From Leptolyngbyaceae cyanobacterium JSC-12 (GTDB taxonomy: Bacteria; Cyanobacteriota; Cyanobacteriia; Leptolyngbyales; Leptolyngbyaceae): a stretch of 64,000 nucleotides of DNA. Under the pieces are notes generated by a model. That model saw only the letters and a program-made list of their open reading frames with translations, was not told where the DNA came from and made no database searches. A program made the translations under genes and the position numbers. The stretch is taken from contig CM001633.1 in NCBI GenBank assembly GCA_000309945.1, forward strand, positions 3,560,199 to 3,624,198, given 5' to 3'. This document shows, piece by piece, positions 18,784 through 28,144 of the stretch (position 1 is the stretch's first letter; every line of letters begins with the position of its first letter).

Positions 18784-20259
18784 ATGCTGGCTCCAGAACG
18801 AGAGACAACGCGCGACTGGCAACCATTGATTCAGCAGTTTGAGGCAGTCGTCGGCAACACTAATGTGGTTCGTCGCAAAGAAGAGTTATTGGTCTACGAG
18901 TGTGATGGTTTGACCAGCTATCGCAACCGTCCTGCCGTGGTTGTCTTACCGCTTACTACCGAAGAGGTGGCAGGTGTTATCAAAATTTGCGCTCAAGCCC
19001 AGGTGCCCTTTGTGGCGCGTGGCTCCGGAACAGGCTTATCCGGCGGGGCGCTGCCTGTGGATGATAGCGTTCTCATCGTTACTAGCCGGATGAAACAGAT
19101 TCTCGACATTGACCTGGAAAATCAGCGAGTTGTTGTACAACCCGGTGTAATCAATAACTGGGTAACACAAGCAGTGAGCGGCGCTGGCTTTTTTTATGCA
19201 CCTGATCCTTCCAGCCAAATCATTTGCTCCATCGGCGGCAATGTGGCAGAAAATTCTGGCGGAGTGCATTGCTTGAAATATGGCGTAACCACTAACCACG
19301 TGCTAGGACTAAAACTTGTCTTACCGGATGGATCAACTGTGGATGTGGGTGGTACTGTTCCTGAAATGCCAGGATATGATTTGACCGGATTGTTTGTAGG
19401 GTCTGAAGGTACGTTGGGCATTGCTACCGAAATTACTTTACGCCTGGTGAAAGTTCCCGAGGCGATTCAGGTACTGCTGGCAGACTTCACCAGTGTGGAA
19501 GCAGCGGGTGCAACTGTGTCGGATATCATCAGTGCTGGCATCATTCCTGGCGGCATGGAAATGATGGATAACATGAGCATCAACGCCGTTGAGGACGTGG
19601 TGGCAACAAATTGCTATCCCCGAGATGCGGCTGCCATTTTGCTGGTAGAAGTAGATGGACTGGAAGTGGAAGCCGAGGAGAATACGAAGCGGATCAAGGC
19701 AATTTGCTATCAGAATGGAGCACGCAACGTTCGGGTGGCAACAGATCCTGATGAACGTTTAACCCTCTGGAAAGGAAGAAAAGCAGCGTTTGCTGCGATG
19801 GGGAGAATAGCTCCTGACTATTATGTGCAAGATGGAGTAATTCCCCGCACCAAGCTGGAATATGTCCTGCAAGAAATTGAACAATTGGGGCGAAAATTTG
19901 GTTATCAGGTTGCTAATGTCTTTCATGCTGGCGATGGGAATTTGCATCCCTTAATTCTTTACGACAATGCGGTTTCTGGTGCATTAGAAACTGTAGAAGA
20001 ATTGGGTGGAGAGATTTTGAAACTCTGTGTAAAAGCTGGTGGCAGCATCTCAGGTGAGCATGGAATTGGAGCTGATAAACGTTGCTATATGCCAGAAATG
20101 TTCACTCCTGCAGATTTGGAGACCATGCAGTGGGTACGGCAAGCATTTGATCCCCAAAACATTGCAAACCCTGGCAAATTATTCCCATCCCCACGCACCT
20201 GTGGTGAAGCAGCGAAGGCGAGTTCATCGCCTCCCTTTAAAGGGATAGAACGATTCTAG
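18784..20259 (+). CDS. glcD: Glycolate oxidase/dehydrogenase FAD subunit (GlcD)
   Basis: This 491-residue FAD-linked oxidase (PCMH/VAO fold) would oxidise glycolate (or D-lactate) to glyoxylate, the entry to cyanobacterial photorespiration. The FAD-binding motif VPFVARGSGTGLSGGALPV is near residue 80, followed by APDPSSQIICSIGGNVAENS and SEGTLGIATEITLRL. The C-terminal cap includes FHAGDGNLHPLILYD and GGSISGEHGIGADK. No glcE or glcF is adjacent, as is common in cyanobacteria. A C-rich repeat precedes the start. Confidence 0.93.
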   Translation: MLAPERETTRDWQPLIQQFEAVVGNTNVVRRKEELLVYECDGLTSYRNRPAVVVLPLTTEEVAGVIKICAQAQVPFVARGSGTGLSGGALPVDDSVLIVTSRMKQILDIDLENQRVVVQPGVINNWVTQAVSGAGFFYAPDPSSQIICSIGGNVAENSGGVHCLKYGVTTNHVLGLKLVLPDGSTVDVGGTVPEMPGYDLTGLFVGSEGTLGIATEITLRLVKVPEAIQVLLADFTSVEAAGATVSDIISAGIIPGGMEMMDNMSINAVEDVVATNCYPRDAAAILLVEVDGLEVEAEENTKRIKAICYQNGARNVRVATDPDERLTLWKGRKAAFAAMGRIAPDYYVQDGVIPRTKLEYVLQEIEQLGRKFGYQVANVFHAGDGNLHPLILYDNAVSGALETVEELGGEILKLCVKAGGSISGEHGIGADKRCYMPEMFTPADLETMQWVRQAFDPQNIANPGKLFPSPRTCGEAAKASSSPPFKGIERF

Positions 20260-20314
20260 TTGCTTTCTTTTGATGGCTACAATATGAGACCAAGACATGA
20301 ACTTTCTCAAAGGT

Positions 20315-21274
20315 TTAATCCTTTATTTTAGTTAGCAGGGAAACATCTTTTAAGTCGTGATGGAGTCCATAGTTATTAATAGCAAACTGAATCTGAAGCA
20401 TTAATCTGTCTTGTTTTAGAGGTCGAGTTGCTTTGTGATAACAAAATGTATCTTCAGCAAATCCAAAGCCCTTAGAACCGTAGATGGCAACTATGCTATC
20501 TGCTCCGTAATAAGCAGTAATATTCTCATCACTGCGACGTTTAACTGGCAAGATGACATGGGAAAGATTTTTGTTTGAATGACTTCCTAAAACGCAAACA
20601 TGGGGTCCACTGTTGATATCAACATCAGTTAGATAAAAGAAGAATCTAAGGCAGGCATAATCATCTAAATCATAGTGAAAAAACGTTATCGTTTTGCTGG
20701 AATCATAGTTTTTTTCATCATCAACAATAAAGTTCCACCAGAGACGGCTACCAGTGAAAATGGGCTCAGCATTGAGATACGTTGCTGCGATTTCGAGTAG
20801 TGTCGGGTCACGAGCTAAAGTCTGGATAGCTGGATGTAAACTTGTATTAAAGTATTGAGCTGTAAAGAATGTTCTAATCTGGCTTATTTCATCCTTCTCA
20901 GAGTATAAAAAGCCATTGTGAGGCTCGAAGTCGCCATAACAAGGTGTGGATTGGGCGAACTCTAAGATTTCTTCTAAAACTCCATCTGGCAATCTAATGC
21001 CAATAGATAATCCTGTTTGTTTTAATTCTTTTACTACCTCAGCTACATTAACATTTTGAAAAATAGAGGATTCAGGACAGGATTTATATTGCTGTAGATT
21101 TATCTGCTTAGCTAACTTTTTAGCGAGTACGCGGATGATGCTAAACCTACCAGCCACAGACATTAAGAGCCAGCTTATATTTCGACTTCCCTTGTAAAGA
21201 TAGGCTACTAATCTCAGAAAGATTTCAATATAAAACCCTCTAAAGAAAAGCTTACTTTCCGTATCTATAGACAT
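20315..21274 (-). CDS. Phytanoyl-CoA dioxygenase (PhyH)-like protein
   Basis: This 319-residue protein looks like a member of the Fe(II)/2-oxoglutarate-dependent PhyH family. The HxD metal ligands fit TFFHYDLDDY near residue 195. The distal His fits DTFCYHKATRPLKQDRL near 280, whose Arg residues could hold 2-oxoglutarate. An N-terminal extension of about 70 residues is hydrophobic in part. Substrate unknown. It is the 3'-most gene of a minus-strand glycan cluster, so it could hydroxylate a sugar, lipid or peptide component made there. Base composition is more AT-rich than neighbouring housekeeping genes, hinting at transfer. Confidence 0.72.
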   Translation of the reverse strand: MSIDTESKLFFRGFYIEIFLRLVAYLYKGSRNISWLLMSVAGRFSIIRVLAKKLAKQINLQQYKSCPESSIFQNVNVAEVVKELKQTGLSIGIRLPDGVLEEILEFAQSTPCYGDFEPHNGFLYSEKDEISQIRTFFTAQYFNTSLHPAIQTLARDPTLLEIAATYLNAEPIFTGSRLWWNFIVDDEKNYDSSKTITFFHYDLDDYACLRFFFYLTDVDINSGPHVCVLGSHSNKNLSHVILPVKRRSDENITAYYGADSIVAIYGSKGFGFAEDTFCYHKATRPLKQDRLMLQIQFAINNYGLHHDLKDVSLLTKIKD

Positions 21275-21427
21275 TGCTTAGATTGCCTATTTTAAGGATC
21301 TAATAGTCTGCAAGAGTTAAGAGAATCTTTTGCTCTATCCTAGTTAGCACTCAGTTCTTTCAATTAAGGGTTAGTTATCTGTTTTCAGGACACTCTTGCA
21401 CAGAGAGTTGATGTGCCACAAAACTAG

Positions 21428-23257
21428 TCACAAAGATTTGGCATTTTGCTTTCCTAAAACAATTTCTTGATAACTACCACATTTTACAATTCGCCCTTTT
21501 TCCATCGCATAAATGCGATCGCAATGCTCAACTGTTGTTAAACGATGCGCGATAATAATCATCGTTTTTGTGCCACTCAACTGCTTAATTGCTTCACTGA
21601 TGAGATTTTCTGTCTCATTATCCAGTGCAGATGTTGCTTCGTCTAAAACCAGGATTTCACGTTCGTGATAGAGCGCCCGCGCGATACCGATTCTCTGCCG
21701 CTGACCTCCGGACAAGCGAACTCCGTGCTCTCCAACCATTGTTTGAAGCCCTTCTGGCAACTGTTGCACTAACTCCGCAAGTTGAGCTAACTTTATTGCC
21801 GTTTCCACTTTCTGCCGATCAATCAGGTGATCGGGGACTCCGAAAGCAATATTCCTTTCAATGGTGTCATCAATTAGGAAGATTGACTGGGGAATATAAC
21901 CGATCAGTTTTTGCCATGAACGCAGAGCACCATACACAGAAAGTCCATCAACCTGGATGTCCCCTGATTGTGGAATTAATAAGCCCAAAATCACATCAAC
22001 TAGCGTTGTTTTACCTGCGCCTGATTTACCAATTAAAGCGATAGATTCACCTTTTCGGATCGTCAATGAAACATCCGTTAGGGCGTTGAAAGGAGCTTCA
22101 GGATAACGATAGTTGAGCCGCTCAATTGTGAGCTTTTTAGTGAATGGAATAATGCCTGCATCTAAATCACCCTGATTTAAAGATTCTTTCCCGAAAGAAC
22201 CACGTACTCTGCCACGAGCAAGTTGCATGTAGCGAACAGACTCAGGTTTCTCTAGTTCCTTCAAGTCAAAGTAGATCTTCTCGAGAGTAGGTTTAAAGTT
22301 CCTCAAAACTCCCATATTTGACATTAATTGACTAGCTGAAGGCAGTAAGCGAATTGAAGCGATCGCAAATATACCCAGAACTGAAACTAAATTCTGCGAT
22401 CGTTGCTCAAAAATCAAAGAAACCGAAACAAGCCCTACCACAAATGTGATCAAGAGCGACTCAATCACAATCCGTGGGAGGATTTGAAAGATATGAAAAA
22501 GCGTTGCAACTCTAGCAAAGTTGTTAACCTGAGTCCCTAACTGGGCTTCAAAATAACTCTCACATCCGATGACCCGTGTTTCCTTTAATCCCCCCAAAGC
22601 GTGGTTAACAATCCGCAGCATTTCAGTATTAGCCTCAACCCCTTCTTTCCCCCAACGAACAATGCGATGCCTAAGAAGGTGAAATGGTATAAACGTAATC
22701 ACTAGAAGCCCTAAAATACTGACAGTAGCAATCAGATCTGTTTTTGCCAGCAACAATAATAGAACAAACAAAACAAAGGCATTTGCAATCGAATTAAGGA
22801 GAGGAATTGCTACGGAATAACTGAAGTTTTGAGATTCATTAATAATACTTTGAACAAGGTGGGCAGAGTTTGTTCTCAAATGAAATGTGTAAGGAAGAGC
22901 TAGATAGGTTCTGAGAAGTCTCAGCCGCAATTTAACCTGCTGAGTAAAGCAAAATCTGAAAACATATCGCTGAATTTGATAGTAAAGAAATGACTTAAAG
23001 TAAAAAATAATAATAATTACTAAACCTAACAAACCAATGAATTGATTGGTGTTATTCAAGTTTAATGACGAATAAACTCTAGACAAAAAGCTGTTTTGAT
23101 AAATTAGCTCTGGATTCACTGCTAGACCAATAAATGGACCTACTAATCCTATTCCTAAAGCATCTAGCATAGAAATGGCAAGAAATGCTATTAGGAGCAA
23201 TAAAAGCTCGATCTTTCTAGCAGAAATAACATATAAAAATTTCGATAAATAATTCAT
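21428..23257 (-). CDS. ABC exporter, fused permease-ATPase (MsbA/PglK-like)
   Basis: This 609-residue half-transporter has six predicted N-terminal membrane segments (residues about 15-330) and a C-terminal nucleotide-binding domain. The ATPase has Walker A LIGKSGAGKTTLVDVILG, signature RLSGGQRQRIGIARALYH, and Walker B ILVLDEATSALD. It would act as a homodimer. Placed among glycosyltransferases and capsule-export genes, a role in flipping a lipid-linked glycan (as PglK does) is plausible. Peptide or lipid export cannot be excluded. The segment linking the two domains, residues about 340-375, has no recognised motif. Confidence 0.88.
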   Translation of the reverse strand: MNYLSKFLYVISARKIELLLLLIAFLAISMLDALGIGLVGPFIGLAVNPELIYQNSFLSRVYSSLNLNNTNQFIGLLGLVIIIIFYFKSFLYYQIQRYVFRFCFTQQVKLRLRLLRTYLALPYTFHLRTNSAHLVQSIINESQNFSYSVAIPLLNSIANAFVLFVLLLLLAKTDLIATVSILGLLVITFIPFHLLRHRIVRWGKEGVEANTEMLRIVNHALGGLKETRVIGCESYFEAQLGTQVNNFARVATLFHIFQILPRIVIESLLITFVVGLVSVSLIFEQRSQNLVSVLGIFAIASIRLLPSASQLMSNMGVLRNFKPTLEKIYFDLKELEKPESVRYMQLARGRVRGSFGKESLNQGDLDAGIIPFTKKLTIERLNYRYPEAPFNALTDVSLTIRKGESIALIGKSGAGKTTLVDVILGLLIPQSGDIQVDGLSVYGALRSWQKLIGYIPQSIFLIDDTIERNIAFGVPDHLIDRQKVETAIKLAQLAELVQQLPEGLQTMVGEHGVRLSGGQRQRIGIARALYHEREILVLDEATSALDNETENLISEAIKQLSGTKTMIIIAHRLTTVEHCDRIYAMEKGRIVKCGSYQEIVLGKQNAKSL

Positions 23258-23396
23258 TAACTGATGCTCCTACTAAGTTCACTAGAAAGAGTAACACCCT
23301 TAACAAAAATATTCAAACAGGCTTGAAGTGATTACATCAGAACTTAACCTCTGTGGAGAATCTTGAAAAATTAACTTTCCGAATATAGGTTTCAAC

Positions 23397-24632
23397 TTAC
23401 TCTCTCAGAACTTGTTCGTACAAGGATAAATAGCGACGCGCCTGAACTTCAGAGGCAAATTCTTGCAAACTTTTCTTCCTTGCATGATGCCGAAGTTGAT
23501 GATTACGCTCTCGATCTTCTAATATCCAGGCAATTCCTTTGGCTAAATCATCAACTTCAAAGGGTGTTGCCAGATAACCATTCTGTTGATGATCAACAAT
23601 ATCTCGCAACCCTGCTGCGTTGAAAGCTGCAACTGGTGTGCCACATGCAAGAGATTCAGAAGCAGTTTGCCCAAAAGCTTCTTGAACTGAAGGAACAACC
23701 ATCACATCGGCAGCTGAGTAGATTAAGGCAAGTGAAATATCATCGTGAACCCGTCCTAAGTAGTGAGATCTAAATCCTAAATCAATCGGTTCATCTGGCT
23801 GGGAAGATCCAAAAACAATCAACTCCAACTGTTCTTTCCAACCACTTTTACTCAACTGTTGCAGAGCAGGGAGTAATAAGTGAAAGCCTTTTCTTGAGTC
23901 TGACGTAGCATTAATTGCACCAAAAAGAACTAGTTGCTTGTCTAGTGGAAGTCCTAATAATTCACGAGCTACGTGTTGATTGATTGGCTTGTACTTTTCA
24001 GTATCCAGTCCTAAGGGAATTTGTTCTACTCGGCGATCGCGAAACAGAGAACTAGAGCGGGCACACTCAGCCATCCAGGATGATGTTGCAACGAGAGTTA
24101 AATTAAGATTTCGCCAGGATTTAGCTTTTCGTTGCCATACCCATCGAGATAAATCCCATGACCTATGGCTATCCAACTGGGGACAATTGCCGCAAGATTC
24201 CTTGTACTTCTCACAGTCCCTTGTATAGTCGCATCCCCCTGTAAAGGGCCACATATCGTGTAACGTCCAAACCAGAGGTTTGCCAAATTTAGCGAGCGTC
24301 TCAATTTTAAGAAAGCCATTGCAAATCCAGTGAAGGTGAATGATATCAGGATTAGCTTGAGTTGCTTTAGCAGCAAGAACATCTGGAAACCACTGCGCTG
24401 AAAACATTGTACTGTTACAGTTTGGGTAAAACCGCAACGGTATACCTGATATAGGAGGTGCCAACTTGGTTAAAATACTTTTGTCAGCAATGACGGTTGA
24501 GTCTACACTAAATTTAGCTCGTACCAACATTTGAGATTTGCAACCAACAGCTTGCAGCCCTTTATGTAGCCGATAAGCAGCCCGTGCTCCTCCGTTATCA
24601 ATATCTGATGTGCTCAGGTGTAGGACGTTCAT
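23397..24632 (-). CDS. Glycosyltransferase family 4 (GT-B)
   Basis: This is a retaining GT-B glycosyltransferase of about 411 residues. The N-terminal loop STSDIDNGGARAAYRLHKGL binds the acceptor. LHDMWPFTGGCDYTRDCEKY contains Cys residues typical of this subgroup. The C-terminal E-x7-E donor motif is PSVQEAFGQTASESLACGTP. A GTG three codons upstream is an alternative start. It lies 20 bp after the epimerase gene, probably in one operon. It would add a sugar to the exported glycan; donor and acceptor are unknown. Confidence 0.88.
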   Translation of the reverse strand: MNVLHLSTSDIDNGGARAAYRLHKGLQAVGCKSQMLVRAKFSVDSTVIADKSILTKLAPPISGIPLRFYPNCNSTMFSAQWFPDVLAAKATQANPDIIHLHWICNGFLKIETLAKFGKPLVWTLHDMWPFTGGCDYTRDCEKYKESCGNCPQLDSHRSWDLSRWVWQRKAKSWRNLNLTLVATSSWMAECARSSSLFRDRRVEQIPLGLDTEKYKPINQHVARELLGLPLDKQLVLFGAINATSDSRKGFHLLLPALQQLSKSGWKEQLELIVFGSSQPDEPIDLGFRSHYLGRVHDDISLALIYSAADVMVVPSVQEAFGQTASESLACGTPVAAFNAAGLRDIVDHQQNGYLATPFEVDDLAKGIAWILEDRERNHQLRHHARKKSLQEFASEVQARRYLSLYEQVLRE

Positions 24633-24652
24633 TCTTTTCACAACTTGAGGAT

Positions 24653-25780
24653 CTAGGTTCGTTTTGCCATCAGCAAGCCTTTCTGCTCCATCTCCTTAAG
24701 GGATGCCTGTAAGGTATCTTGCTCTAATGGCTTCTGCCCCAAATACCACTCTAGATATTGAGCAAGTCCATCTTTGAGGGAAGTTGGTACCCAGCCTCCA
24801 AGCAAAGATTGGTAACGAGTCATGTCTGCAACAGCGTGTCGAATGTCTCCAACTCTAAAACGCCCTGAAATTCTAAAGTCCGCTTCTTTCCCAATCACCT
24901 CTGCAATGGTTTCAATGACTTCAAGCAGCGTTACTCCTTTGCCTGTGCCAATGTTGATAACTGAAGAAAGTGAATCCTCGTAAGTTGCACAGCGGACAAC
25001 TGCTTCAGCCACATCTCCAACAAAGACAAAATCTCGCGTCATCAATCCATCTTCAAACACCTCAAGTTGGTTACCTTGAACGATCGCGTTGGTAAAGATA
25101 CCAATAATTCCGGTGTAAGGATTGCCTAATTCTTGTTTAGGTCCATATACGTTCTGAAACCGCAACGTCACCAAGTCGATCTTCTGGCTTTCGCAGTAGT
25201 TTTGCAATAACTGCTCTTGCCATAGCTTGGTTAAGCCATAAACTGATGTTGGCTTAGTCAGATGATCTTCCTGCATCGGCAAGGCTTTTAAGGGTTCTCC
25301 GCGATCGCTACATATTTCCCAAATTCCTTGTTGCAAATCTTCCAGACGGCGTCCTTTTGGATAATAAACGGCTGCGCCATCGGTGTAAGCGCCATCTCCG
25401 TAAACAGCACGGCTAGACGACAAAACAATGCGACGAGGTTTATGTTCCAGTGATGAGATCAGTTCTAGAAGTTTTGCAGTTCCGTTGGCATTGTGTTGAA
25501 CATACTTACTAATTTCGTACATGGACTGCCCAGTACCTGTCTGAGCCGCCAAATGGATGACAACATCAGTCCCTTCAACCACTGCTTTGTAATGTTCAAT
25601 TTCCTGAACATCCGCCTTAATGCACTTGGCACGGGTCTTGATCTCAGGAGCGAAGTCGAGAGAGGCACGATGAACCTGTTCGTCGAGAGAATCGATTACT
25701 ACGACTTCAGCATTTGAAGGTAACTTTTCAATCAGCCACTTTCCGATAAAGCCTGCTCCGCCAGTAATGAGAATTTTCAT
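24653..25780 (-). CDS. NAD-dependent epimerase/dehydratase (extended SDR)
   Basis: This extended short-chain dehydrogenase has about 375 residues. The Rossmann motif ITGGAGFIGKWLIEK is at the N-terminus, and the catalytic YxxxK is in TSVYGLTKLWQEQLL. LRFQNVYGPKQELGNPYTG follows the UDP-glucose/galacturonate-4-epimerase pattern. The likely product is an NDP-sugar used by the neighbouring glycosyltransferases. The ATG at 25780 is preferred to a TTG three codons earlier. Confidence 0.88.
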   Translation of the reverse strand: MKILITGGAGFIGKWLIEKLPSNAEVVVIDSLDEQVHRASLDFAPEIKTRAKCIKADVQEIEHYKAVVEGTDVVIHLAAQTGTGQSMYEISKYVQHNANGTAKLLELISSLEHKPRRIVLSSSRAVYGDGAYTDGAAVYYPKGRRLEDLQQGIWEICSDRGEPLKALPMQEDHLTKPTSVYGLTKLWQEQLLQNYCESQKIDLVTLRFQNVYGPKQELGNPYTGIIGIFTNAIVQGNQLEVFEDGLMTRDFVFVGDVAEAVVRCATYEDSLSSVINIGTGKGVTLLEVIETIAEVIGKEADFRISGRFRVGDIRHAVADMTRYQSLLGGWVPTSLKDGLAQYLEWYLGQKPLEQDTLQASLKEMEQKGLLMAKRT

Positions 25781-25815
25781 GAGTTTCAATTCCCGCTAGT
25801 TGAAATCTTAATTGA

Positions 25816-26691
25816 TTAGTAGTTTTTGACTGCAAAGCGACTCATCCCTAGCTCATCAAGTTGGTTATGCTTGATTCTGAGGAAGACTTTTCTGAGGAAG
25901 TAATAAGGAAAGAAGACAGAGATTTTAACCTGTTCAAGGAGAAATGGAACAGCTTTCTCTTGATCGGCTGGAGCCTCAGCTTTAATCGAAAAATTATCGA
26001 GAATCTTTCCAGTTGGTACTCTAAACCCCCTCCGGTACACATTCATATAATTTGAACCATGTACTACTTCTATCCAGGCAGGTTTGCACAGAATTTTTCT
26101 TGCAGAATTGCAGACCTCATAAAGCTCTTTATGAGGTCTGCAAAGACAAGTATTGAATGAATCAGGGTTGTATTTCTCAACCAGGCTAATAAAGTGATTG
26201 GCAACTTCAAAATCAAAATAAAGTTTCCCATTACAAAGCTGATACCCAAACATAAAGTTAATAGTTTCACCATCCTGATGATGGAAGTTATCCTGAATCA
26301 TCTGGACGTAATCCTTATGAATAGCATCATCATTATCAAGCCAGGTTGTGATCAAGTATTCACAGTCTGCTGGGATATAATTGCGAACAACCGCTCTGAC
26401 TTCATCAGGAAACTGACCATAGGGTAATGGGCAATCTAAATAGACAGGCACAAAGTTATTCCACTTTGCTGAGTAATCTGCAATCTTTTGCTTAAAAAGG
26501 TCAGGCGTATCGACGTCGAAAAATACAAGCCACTTGAAATTTTGATTAGATTGATGACAAACTGATGGAAAGCAGAATTGATCAAACAGTTTGAACCTTC
26601 TCTCTAACCAGGTTGGATCACATCCTGGCTTTAGTTCTGGAAAGCTTCTGACGTTAAACTTGGTGAGAAAGAAGTGATTAAACTGTCCCAT
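25816..26691 (-). CDS. Putative rhamnosyltransferase-like glycosyltransferase (PF11316 type)
   Basis: This 291-residue GT-A-like protein starts GQFNHFFLTKFNVRSFPELK and contains WLERRFKLFDQFCFPSVCHQ, the pattern of the putative rhamnosyl-transferase family. A DxD-like metal site is in TTWLDNDDAIHKDYVQMI. No membrane segment is obvious. The gene is AT-rich. The sugar transferred is inferred from the family name only. It sits 35 bp upstream of the epimerase gene on the same strand. Confidence 0.75.
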   Translation of the reverse strand: MGQFNHFFLTKFNVRSFPELKPGCDPTWLERRFKLFDQFCFPSVCHQSNQNFKWLVFFDVDTPDLFKQKIADYSAKWNNFVPVYLDCPLPYGQFPDEVRAVVRNYIPADCEYLITTWLDNDDAIHKDYVQMIQDNFHHQDGETINFMFGYQLCNGKLYFDFEVANHFISLVEKYNPDSFNTCLCRPHKELYEVCNSARKILCKPAWIEVVHGSNYMNVYRRGFRVPTGKILDNFSIKAEAPADQEKAVPFLLEQVKISVFFPYYFLRKVFLRIKHNQLDELGMSRFAVKNY

Positions 26692-26982
26692 ATTTCACCG
26701 CCTAATAGACTTTTTCCGTTATAAAAAACAACCGCTATCTCAAATCAAATCAGAACGAACTATTACCTTATCTGTTTGTTATTACTTACAGTCAAAAAAT
26801 ATCACATTTACTTAATACTGTCGATTCTTCGGTTTAAGATCGCGAGAATCTTGACATCTCCTTCACGATTGAGAAAGTTTTGAAAAATCAGAGATCTAAC
26901 AAACATTTGACTGTTGAGCATTTAACCCTTTCACATAACTGGGGTATCAACAGTTTAAATGAACCAATTTACAAAAAGGAAC

Positions 26983-28080
26983 TTAACCAACAACGTTTAA
27001 TAGCTTGAATTGTTGACTATCTGCCAACCATTTAATTGAACGATCGCAACCTTCATAGAAAGAGATAATAGGTTCGTATCCCAAAAGCTTTTCAGCTTTA
27101 GTAAACGGTAGTTTGTACTGTGATTGTTGTAACTCTGCCATCATTTGAGTGATGACTGGTTGTGGTTTAGCGATCGCAGTCGATGATGACTGTGAATCAT
27201 TCCTTCGTTTAGGAATCAACATTTTTACTGTTTGTTTGAAATCATCAGGGATGCTTGCCAGTATCCGCTGCACTAACTCTGAATTCCGAACTGGCTCTAT
27301 CACTCGTTGCTTCCAACTTTGAGTAAATTCAGGAGCCGTGAGTTGAGGAATTTGCCTTGGATCAATCCCAAATGCTTCAGCAAAGGGACGGTAAAAATCA
27401 AACCAGGTAACCAATTCGCGATCACCCACAAAAAAAGCTTCCCCATTAATATTGGAGGCTGTCAATGCAAGCCGCATCGCGTGAATTAGGTTGTCAATAT
27501 AGACTGAGTTACAAATACCCCGCCCTTCGTTGATAAAGTAGGCGGTGCCTTGAGCAAGTTGCTTTGCCAGATCCATAACCCAGCGAGAGCGCGGTCCAAA
27601 TACAATTCCCGGTCTAAAAACTACAACCTCCACAGCCCCCCTCTCCCGAAGGCGCATTAATCGACGTTCAGCGTCAATTTTGGCTGGATGCGTAGCGTAG
27701 GGCTGCTTCTCAACCAGAGGACTGGCTTCAGTCGTTCCGGGGGCTGGAGCCGGACGATGAACAATCATGGAACTGAGATATAAAATGCGGCGTACTCCAG
27801 CCTTCTGGGCAGCTTTATAGGTTGGAGTGACGCTCCCTCGAATTAACCCAGGACTCCCAAGAATAGAGTGAATAATCACATCACATCCCTGGAATGCGGC
27901 TTCTAAAGATGATTGGTCGAAAGCTCCAGCCACTCGACAATCTAAGCCTTTAGCAGCAAATGGTTCCAGGCTGGTAGCAGAGCGACCAATGGGACAAACA
28001 TCAATGCCTTCTGTGTGGAAGATCTCAACTGCCCGATTTCCCACAAATCCGCTCGCACCGACAATACCAATTCTCACCAT
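26983..28080 (-). CDS. NAD-dependent epimerase/dehydratase, atypical active site
   Basis: This is an extended-SDR protein of 365 residues. The cofactor motif GIVGASGFVGNRAVEIF is clear, as are LYLSSMIVHRPAP and VVFRPGIVFGPRSRWVM. The usual catalytic YxxxK is not seen. The region has QPYATHPAKIDAERRL, where the Tyr is six residues before the Lys instead of four and Thr occupies the expected place. The enzyme may use another residue or be a non-catalytic relative. It lies 64 bp after the GMC oxidoreductase gene. Confidence 0.83.
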   Translation of the reverse strand: MVRIGIVGASGFVGNRAVEIFHTEGIDVCPIGRSATSLEPFAAKGLDCRVAGAFDQSSLEAAFQGCDVIIHSILGSPGLIRGSVTPTYKAAQKAGVRRILYLSSMIVHRPAPAPGTTEASPLVEKQPYATHPAKIDAERRLMRLRERGAVEVVVFRPGIVFGPRSRWVMDLAKQLAQGTAYFINEGRGICNSVYIDNLIHAMRLALTASNINGEAFFVGDRELVTWFDFYRPFAEAFGIDPRQIPQLTAPEFTQSWKQRVIEPVRNSELVQRILASIPDDFKQTVKMLIPKRRNDSQSSSTAIAKPQPVITQMMAELQQSQYKLPFTKAEKLLGYEPIISFYEGCDRSIKWLADSQQFKLLNVVG

Positions 28081-28144
28081 TTGCTTGTAATTCCTTTGAC
28101 GTGAACATTAAAGCTTTCAGAGGCGATGAACAACTAGGTAGACC

